From positions 1-7,077 of the forward strand of contig JAFUGO010000187.1 of the NCBI GenBank assembly GCA_017469325.1: DNA of 7,077 nt, read 5' to 3'. The notes under the pieces were generated by a model, which was not told the DNA's origin, ran no database searches, and saw nothing but the letters and a program-made list of their open reading frames with translations. This DNA is from Mogibacterium sp. (GTDB lineage: Bacteria > Bacillota_A > Clostridia > Peptostreptococcales > Anaerovoracaceae). The position numbers were made by a program, and so were the translations under genes. Shown one piece after another: positions 1 to 4,510 of this stretch (its first letter is position 1; each line of letters begins with the position of its first letter).

Positions 1-1119
1 AAAGACGGCAACTGGCGCACGTGGGTGCCGGACAAAACCGCGAAGGAAGGTCGCAGGAAAATCACAAAGACTACAAGAGAAAAGTTGGAAGAAGCGGTCA
101 TCTGCTTCTATCTGGAGAACGATGAAGAGCTCAAACGCAAGAGGATGACTCTGAGGGAGCTGTACCCTGATTGGCTGGAGTATAAAAAGCTCCATTCCTC
201 AGAGACGACTATCCCAAGGGTAGAGTCAGACTGGAAGAAGTATTATGAGAACGAGCCAAGCAGTGTTTCAATCATCGATAAAAGGGTTAGAGAGCTAACA
301 AAGATCGAACTTGATGAGTGGATCCACAAGCTGATACGCAAGTACAACATGACAAAGACCAATTACTACAACGCGTCTCTCATAATCAGACAGATACTCG
401 ATTATGCCGTAGAGCTGGAGATCGTGGAGGAGAATCTGTTCCGTAAGGTCAATGTCGACAGTAAGAGGATGTTCCGTAAGGTCCATAAGAAGAAGGACTG
501 CACGCAGGTGTATACGAAAGATGAGGTGATACTCATCTATCAGGAGGCCTGGAAGGACTTCCGCAACAGCAAGAGACTTGTTTACAGACTGGCTCCACTG
601 GCAGTGATGTTCCAGTTCCAGACAGGGGTCCGTATCGGGGAATTGTGCGCACTCAAATTCGAAGATGTCGAGAACGGAGTTCTCCATGTCGAAAGAATGC
701 TGCAGAGAGATTCGGACAAGGTCGTGGAACATACCAAAAGCCATGAAGACAGGGAAGTGCTGCTGACAAATGCAGCTCTTGAGCTAATAGAAGTCGCAAG
801 AGCGTATCAGGAAAAACACAGCGGCAAAGGGGAGTATATATTTTCCATGACAGAGGAAGCGCTGAGCTACGCTGAGACCAACATTCTTTTGAAGAAGTAT
901 TGCAAAAGGCTCGATATCCTTTACAGATCTTCGCACAAATCGCGTAAAACTTATATCTCATCGCTGATAGACGCAGGCATAAACATCAATACCATAAGGT
1001 CTTATGCCGGTCACGCGGATGAGAGAACTACTTATTTCAACTATTGCTTTGACAGGGCGCCGGATACAGAAAAGAAGATGCTTCTTGAGAAGGCTCTGGA
1101 GACACCGATTCCGAGCTAG
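1..1119 (+). CDS. Tyrosine recombinase / site-specific integrase (5'-truncated by window edge)
   Basis: The gene encodes a phage/ICE-type tyrosine recombinase, which cuts and rejoins DNA at attachment sites through a covalent 3'-phosphotyrosine intermediate. Counting codons from base 1, 372 residues are visible. Residues 1-45 (starting KDGNWRTW) resemble an arm-binding N-terminal domain, about 50-155 look like the SAM-like core-binding domain, and about 165-365 are the catalytic domain. The full catalytic set is visible: Arg211 in TGVRIGEL, Lys246 in HTKSHEDR, His312 and Arg315 in SSHKSRKTY, His338 in AGHADERTT, and the nucleophile Tyr348 ten residues after that His. The reading frame is open to base 1. 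A GTG at 25 is an internal Val inside the arm-binding domain, so the true start lies left of the window. The stop is TAG at 1117. The gene points towards the 3' end of a tRNA-Lys, about 250 bp away, which suggests that tRNA is its integration target. No frameshift is seen and it looks functional. Confidence 0.95.
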   Translation, partial: KDGNWRTWVPDKTAKEGRRKITKTTREKLEEAVICFYLENDEELKRKRMTLRELYPDWLEYKKLHSSETTIPRVESDWKKYYENEPSSVSIIDKRVRELTKIELDEWIHKLIRKYNMTKTNYYNASLIIRQILDYAVELEIVEENLFRKVNVDSKRMFRKVHKKKDCTQVYTKDEVILIYQEAWKDFRNSKRLVYRLAPLAVMFQFQTGVRIGELCALKFEDVENGVLHVERMLQRDSDKVVEHTKSHEDREVLLTNAALELIEVARAYQEKHSGKGEYIFSMTEEALSYAETNILLKKYCKRLDILYRSSHKSRKTYISSLIDAGININTIRSYAGHADERTTYFNYCFDRAPDTEKKMLLEKALETPIPS

Positions 1120-1171
1120 GCGACAGAGAGCATTTAGCCATAAGGGAAAACTCTTGTGGCAAATACATGTA

Positions 1172-1195
1172 GATACGTTTAAAAATAACTGTATC
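1172..1195. repeat. Imperfect inverted repeat downstream of integrase
   Basis: Arms gatacgttta (1172-1181) and taactgtatc (1186-1195) flank an AAAA loop and match at 8 of 10 positions. The lack of a following T-run argues against an intrinsic terminator. It could be a recombinase or excisionase contact site, or chance in AT-rich DNA. Confidence 0.3.
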
Positions 1196-1210
1196 CGGCT
1201 GGTATACCCG

Positions 1211-1243
1211 TATTGCAAAAAACTGACACATATTGCAAAAAAC
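1211..1243. repeat. Pair of 13-bp direct repeats, possible integrase arm sites
   Basis: The sequence tattgcaaaaaac occurs at 1211-1223 and again, without mismatch, at 1231-1243. The two copies start 20 bp apart, close to two helical turns, so both would face the same side of the DNA. They lie between the integrase stop and the tRNA 3' end. Short same-phase repeats at element ends are a known form of arm-type site for tyrosine integrases, so that role is a reasonable inference. Two copies are too few for a CRISPR array. Confidence 0.5.
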
Positions 1244-1335
1244 CAAACCAGAAAAATCGCGTCCTATCTATGCAGTTTTTCGTCTTAAAAGTGAAGCAAA
1301 CCAGCCTCAAACAGTTGATTTTTCAACGTCCTGAC

Positions 1336-1364
1336 AAAAGAAAAACCTCCGATTTCTCGGAGGT
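1336..1364 (-). terminator. Intrinsic terminator of tRNA-Lys
   Basis: On the minus strand an 8-bp stem ACCTCCGA/TCGGAGGT with a GAAA tetraloop is followed by TTTTCTTTT. It begins three bases after the encoded CCA of the tRNA. On the plus strand no T-run follows the stem, so it would not efficiently stop integrase transcripts. Confidence 0.85.
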
Positions 1365-1367
1365 CTG

Positions 1368-1412
1368 TGGTGGATGATCAGGGGCTCGAACCCTGGACAC
1401 CCTGATTAAGAG
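1368..1412. other. Putative attachment-site region in the tRNA 3' half
   Basis: Integrases often target the anticodon loop to 3' end of a tRNA, and the element regenerates the tRNA by carrying an identical 3' segment. The neighbouring integrase lies on the 3' side of this tRNA, and the gene's promoter and 5' half lie on the opposite side, as expected for an element end here. The core cannot be delimited, because the second copy would be outside the window to the left. The position is inference from arrangement only. Confidence 0.4.
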
Positions 1413-1443
1413 TCAGGTGCTCTGCCAGCTGAGCTAATCATCC
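1368..1443 (-). tRNA. tRNA-Lys (anticodon CTT), CCA encoded
   Basis: The minus strand folds into a complete 76-nt cloverleaf. The acceptor stem is GGATGAT/ATCATCC (7 bp) and the D stem is GCTC/GAGC with loop AGCTGGCA. The anticodon stem is CCTGA/TCAGG around loop CTCTTAA, giving anticodon CTT at 1408-1410 (decodes AAG, lysine). The variable loop is 5 nt, and the T stem CAGGG/CCCTG encloses TTCGAGC. The discriminator is A (1371) and the 3' CCA is genome-encoded (1368-1370). All stems pair without mismatch, so the gene is intact. It has its own promoter upstream and terminator downstream. The 3' end faces the integrase gene. Confidence 0.97.
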
Positions 1444-1490
1444 ATATTCTTTAATGCCGGCTTCGAATGCTCTTCGTAAGCCGCTTGATG

Positions 1491-1519
1491 ATATTACCAC
1501 TCGAGGCGGGTTAAGTCAA
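1491..1519 (-). promoter_or_regulatory. Sigma-70/sigma-A promoter of tRNA-Lys
   Basis: Reading the minus strand, TTGACT (1514-1519) is separated by exactly 17 bp from TAATAT (1491-1496). Both boxes match the consensus at five of six positions or close to it. Initiation would fall around 1484, giving a leader of about 40 nt before the mature tRNA 5' end at 1443. The promoter diverges from the one for the gene at 1701. Confidence 0.8.
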
Positions 1520-1582
1520 TAGCCAAAAACCAAAATATTTCTTACAATCCATTCATATCAACGGCTTAAATCTATCAAATCA

Positions 1583-1611
1583 TTGAATTGAGCGCAAAAT
1601 TATAGTAGTAT
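1583..1611 (+). promoter_or_regulatory. Candidate promoter of the zinc-ribbon gene
   Basis: TTGAAT (1583-1588) and TAGTAT (1606-1611) are spaced by 17 bp, upstream of the ATG at 1701. The -35 is good and the -10 only fair (4 of 6). A start near 1618 would give a leader of about 80 nt that contains two small hairpins. Confidence 0.5.
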
Positions 1612-1633
1612 TTCACTGAATAATTGTGAACAG

Positions 1634-1680
1634 GCACATTTTTGATGTGCAAAAATAGTTAAAACTGCCCATTGAGGGCA
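1634..1680 (+). promoter_or_regulatory. Leader with two short hairpins
   Basis: GCACAT-TTTTG-ATGTGC (1634-1650) is a perfect 6-bp inverted repeat, and TGCCC-ATTGA-GGGCA (1666-1680) a perfect 5-bp one. Both lie between the candidate start of transcription and the ribosome-binding site GGAGG (1691-1695). Neither is followed by a T-run, so they are not terminators. The first could be an operator palindrome or an mRNA-stabilising stem. No known riboswitch is recognised. Confidence 0.35.
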
Positions 1681-1700
1681 TAGACAACACGGAGGTTGTA

Positions 1701-4403
1701 ATGTTCTGTAGTAATTGTGGAAGCAGGCTTGCAGATGGCGCAAGGTTCTGCAGCGAGTGCGGAGCCAGAGTGGCCAGGGCTGATGAGCCGGAAATCAGAA
1801 CAATCCAAGATATTGATTTTCAGGAGCCTAAGATCGAAGAAACACCTGTAAAAGAGGTTTCGGCAGAGGCTGCAGCAAAGCCGTCGAAGGGCACCATCTC
1901 GTTTGACTGGAGCAATGTGGTCGATGAGCCGCACAAGAAAGAAGTCAAAGAGATCAAGTCGCCTTGGGGCACAACAGGCAGCATAGACGAGAAGGAGCTT
2001 TATGCGGAGATGACTCCGGCTACCGGCAGAAGCCGTACTATGAGCTTCATCGATGTCCTGAAAGCTGAAAAAGAAGAAAAGGAAAGGGCGGCTGCAGACA
2101 GGTCGATCGAGTATACGGAAGTTCTCGAGTTCGATCCTGATCTTACAGCATTTGAAGAACCGCCTAGTGTTCAGATCGCACCTCTTTATGAGGACGTTGA
2201 TGAGCCTATAAAGACTCCGTTCGACGAGCCTGAGTTCGCACCTGAACCATTCTTCAAGGATGAGCCTAGGTTTGAAGAGCCTGCTCCTGCAGAGCCGGAG
2301 ATACCTGAAGCACCGGCTGTATTCGAAGAACCTGCAGCAGAGCCTGAGATGCCGGAAGTACCGGTCGCTGCCGAAGAACCTGCTGAGCCTGAACCATCGA
2401 TCGAACTTTCGAGAGAGACGATCGCTCAGTTCGACGAGTTCGTCAAGAGCTTTGAGAAAGAGGCGGGAATTGGCGGAGAACCGGCATTTGAGGAGCCTGT
2501 TTATGAGGAGCCTTCCGTAAGCGCTCCGAAGTTTGAGCTCCCTGATTTCCTGAAGAGCTTCGCGGGATTCACAAAGATCTCAGGAGAAAAGCCTGCTGCT
2601 GAAGAAGAAGTACCTGCTCCGGCGGCTGCTGAAGAGCCGACCGCAGAGGAACCGGCATTCGAGGCACCTGCAGCAGAAGAGCCGTTCTTTGAATCTGACG
2701 AACCTCCTGTCATCGAGCTCGAAGATGAAGAGCCTGCGGCAGAGGAGCCTGTATTTGAGGAGCCGGTATTCGAAGAACCTAAATATGAAGAATCCACAGA
2801 AGAAGAGGACTCAATGGAGGATCTCTATCTGGACATAGACACAAGCGCTCCGGTCGGAGAAAGAGCTACATCGAGACTCAGCCTCTATGAAGAGGATGAC
2901 GACGATGACGACGAAGATGAGTTAGAGGAAGAGACCGAGGCAGCTGAGGAGTTTACTCCTATCGATGAGGAAGAACTCTTCAGAGAGATGGAGGAATCCA
3001 GACCTGCAAGTTCGGGTATGACTATCGCTCCTCCGGCTGACAAGGAATCTGAGATCGAAGCTCTCAGAAAGAGACTTGCAGAGCTTACAGGCGTTATGGA
3101 TCCTGTTGAGCCTGCCGGTGAAGCAGAGGACGCAGAGCCTGAGACAGAACTGTTTGAAGGTCCTGTAGATGATTTCTTCGAATCTGAGTACTATAACGAG
3201 CCGGATGAGGCGCCTGTTGCTGAAAAACCTGCGGTTGAGGAGCCTGCAGCTGAGGCCCCGGCAGAAGAGCCGGTCGTAGAAGAGGCAGAACCTGTAGTAG
3301 AAGAACCTGCTGCAGAGCCTGAGCCGGCAGTGGAAGAAGCTGTTGAAGACATCTACCTTCAGGATGTTCCTGCTGCAGAGGTCGTGATCCCGGCAGTTGA
3401 AGAAGTTGCCGAAGAACCTGTCGCAGAAGAGCCGGTAGTTGAAGAAGCAGAACCTGTCGCAGAAGAGCCGGTCATCGAAGAGGCGGTTGAAGCTCCTGCA
3501 ACAGAAGAGCCTGCCGTCGAAGAGCCTGTATTCGTGGCTCCGGTAATCGAAGAGATCGCAGAAGAGCCTGTAGTTGAGGCTCCTGTGGTCGAAGAGGCCG
3601 CAGAGGATGCTGCAAAGCCGAAGGAGACCGACGCACTCTCGCTCGAAGAACTCGAGAAAGATCTGTTCGGCGACGCCCTCCCTGAAGAGGCCGAGGCTGA
3701 AGAGACAAAGAAGATAGATAAGTTCTATACGCTCTACCGCAAGAATGAGGAGTTCCAGAGACTGCTCGATGAGGAGTATGAGAGACTCAAACACGGCGGC
3801 GGGCTTACAGAAGAAGAAAAGAAAGCAGTAGATAACGTTCCTAAGATGGCTGACGTAGAAGCGGCGATGGCAGCTGCTGTCAAAGCTCCTGAAGCAGCTC
3901 CTGCGGCAGAGCCTGAACCTGTTGCGGCAGAAGACAAGAAGGCTTATAGACAGATCGAGGATGAGACCATCTACATGCCTAAAGAACTGCTGGCAGAAGA
4001 AGCTCAGGCAGCTGTAGCCGCAGGTGCGGCCGGAGCTGCGGCAGCCGGCGGATTCGTTGCTGTAACGGCTGACCCGGCCAACAAGGCAGCTGCTCCTGCA
4101 GAGGTGCCTGCTGCAATGTCAGCTAAAGAAAAGAAGAAACTCGAGAAGGAAGCTAAGAAAGCAGAGAAGCTGGCAAAGAAGGCAAACGCCGAGGCTGCTT
4201 ATGAAGAAGTAGAGTCCGGAAGCAAATTCCTGACAGTTCTCGCTGTTATCATAGCTATCATCCTTATCATCCTGCTCGCGGTCATCCTCATTCTTCAGAT
4301 CGCACCGGACAGCGGCGCGGCAGCATGGATCGACGGAATCATCGAGAGCATCACGTCGGGTGTCGGTCTCGTGACACCGTCAGACGGACAATTCCTGCTT
4401 TAA
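1701..4403 (+). CDS. Zinc-ribbon, Glu/Pro-rich, single-pass membrane protein of unknown function
   Basis: I do not recognise a named family beyond the N-terminal zinc ribbon. That ribbon (residues 3-20) has Cys3/Cys6 and Cys17/Cys20 in MFCSNCG and FCSECG, expected to bind one Zn. Short hydrophobic motifs SFDW (67-70), SPWG (87-90) and SFIDVL (115-120) follow. Residues about 145-640 are very acidic, rich in Glu, Pro, Ala and Val, with degenerate EEP/EEPV repeats and an Asp run at 399-404, and are probably disordered. A likely helical segment with KFYTLYRKNEEF lies at 671-697, an Ala/Gly stretch at 768-788 and a Lys-rich patch at 809-827. One strong transmembrane helix spans 843-867, and 33 residues follow it. 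There is no signal peptide, so the long N-terminal part should be cytoplasmic, with the lysine patch on the inner face. The ATG at 1701 has GGAGG at 1691-1695. It might be a scaffold or tether at the membrane, but that is a guess. Confidence 0.9.
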   Translation: MFCSNCGSRLADGARFCSECGARVARADEPEIRTIQDIDFQEPKIEETPVKEVSAEAAAKPSKGTISFDWSNVVDEPHKKEVKEIKSPWGTTGSIDEKELYAEMTPATGRSRTMSFIDVLKAEKEEKERAAADRSIEYTEVLEFDPDLTAFEEPPSVQIAPLYEDVDEPIKTPFDEPEFAPEPFFKDEPRFEEPAPAEPEIPEAPAVFEEPAAEPEMPEVPVAAEEPAEPEPSIELSRETIAQFDEFVKSFEKEAGIGGEPAFEEPVYEEPSVSAPKFELPDFLKSFAGFTKISGEKPAAEEEVPAPAAAEEPTAEEPAFEAPAAEEPFFESDEPPVIELEDEEPAAEEPVFEEPVFEEPKYEESTEEEDSMEDLYLDIDTSAPVGERATSRLSLYEEDDDDDDEDELEEETEAAEEFTPIDEEELFREMEESRPASSGMTIAPPADKESEIEALRKRLAELTGVMDPVEPAGEAEDAEPETELFEGPVDDFFESEYYNEPDEAPVAEKPAVEEPAAEAPAEEPVVEEAEPVVEEPAAEPEPAVEEAVEDIYLQDVPAAEVVIPAVEEVAEEPVAEEPVVEEAEPVAEEPVIEEAVEAPATEEPAVEEPVFVAPVIEEIAEEPVVEAPVVEEAAEDAAKPKETDALSLEELEKDLFGDALPEEAEAEETKKIDKFYTLYRKNEEFQRLLDEEYERLKHGGGLTEEEKKAVDNVPKMADVEAAMAAAVKAPEAAPAAEPEPVAAEDKKAYRQIEDETIYMPKELLAEEAQAAVAAGAAGAAAAGGFVAVTADPANKAAAPAEVPAAMSAKEKKKLEKEAKKAEKLAKKANAEAAYEEVESGSKFLTVLAVIIAIILIILLAVILILQIAPDSGAAAWIDGIIESITSGVGLVTPSDGQFLL
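3213..3611 (+). repeat. Degenerate EEPV/EEAEPV protein-coding repeats
   Basis: Residues 505-637 of the zinc-ribbon protein are almost entirely Glu, Pro, Ala and Val in irregular units of about 5 to 12 residues. The clearest pair encodes AEEPVVEEAEPV, at 3261-3295 and 3423-3457. These 35-bp copies differ at three positions, all third codon bases and all synonymous. There is no constant period, so this is a low-complexity protein region and not a clean tandem array. Confidence 0.75.
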
Positions 4404-4429
4404 AGAGGCAAGTAAACACATAACTACAC

Positions 4430-4466
4430 TTGCAGTGGCAGCAGACGCTGTCGCTGCAATTATTTT
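4430..4466 (+). terminator. Strong intrinsic terminator after the zinc-ribbon gene
   Basis: A 13-bp stem TTGCAGTGGCAGC (4430-4442) pairs with GCTGTCGCTGCAA (4447-4459), including two G-T wobbles, around an AGAC loop, and is followed by TTATTTT. It starts 27 bases after the stop codon of the zinc-ribbon gene and ends 44 bases before the next start. It should separate transcription of the two genes, wholly or partly. Confidence 0.8.
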
Positions 4467-4474
4467 CACCAATG

Positions 4475-4480
4475 CATAAT
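4475..4480 (+). promoter_or_regulatory. Weak -10-like box before the UPF0182 gene
   Basis: CATAAT matches TATAAT at five of six positions and lies in the 44 bp between the terminator and the TTG start. No acceptable -35 box is found 16-18 bp upstream, where the terminator stem sits. Expression may instead depend on readthrough. Confidence 0.2.
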
Positions 4481-4510
4481 CATAGGCGTCATGCCGGGAG
4501 GGATATAGCT

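Noticed and set aside
25..27. GTG as the integrase start codon
   Set aside because: The frame is open to base 1 and the upstream residues KDGNWRTW are typical of the arm-binding domain, so this GTG is an internal Val.
1211..1243. Start of a CRISPR array
   Set aside because: There are only two 13-bp copies with a 7-bp gap, far too short for repeats and spacers, and no cas genes are seen.
1004..1288. Plus-strand frame of 94 residues overlapping the integrase 3' end
   Set aside because: It starts inside the conserved integrase catalytic motif in another frame, has no ribosome-binding site and no recognisable domain.
1314..1327. GTTGA-TTTT-TCAAC hairpin as an integrase terminator
   Set aside because: The stem is only 5 bp, has low GC content and no T-run after it.
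2501..2797. Ser/Gly/Ala-rich minus-strand frame (98 residues)
   Set aside because: It is the antisense image of EEPA-type codons (TCT, TCC, GGC, GCA) and lies fully within the zinc-ribbon gene.
2922..3794. 290-residue open frame on the minus strand inside the zinc-ribbon gene
   Set aside because: It lies wholly opposite the Glu/Pro/Ala/Val repeats, whose codons rarely create stops on the other strand. The product is an implausible Cys/Arg/Phe/Leu-rich chain.
4002..4064. Ala/Gly stretch (residues 768-788 of the zinc-ribbon protein) as a second membrane helix
   Set aside because: It is only weakly hydrophobic, and two membrane passes would place the Lys-rich patch at 809-827 outside the cell, against the positive-inside rule.
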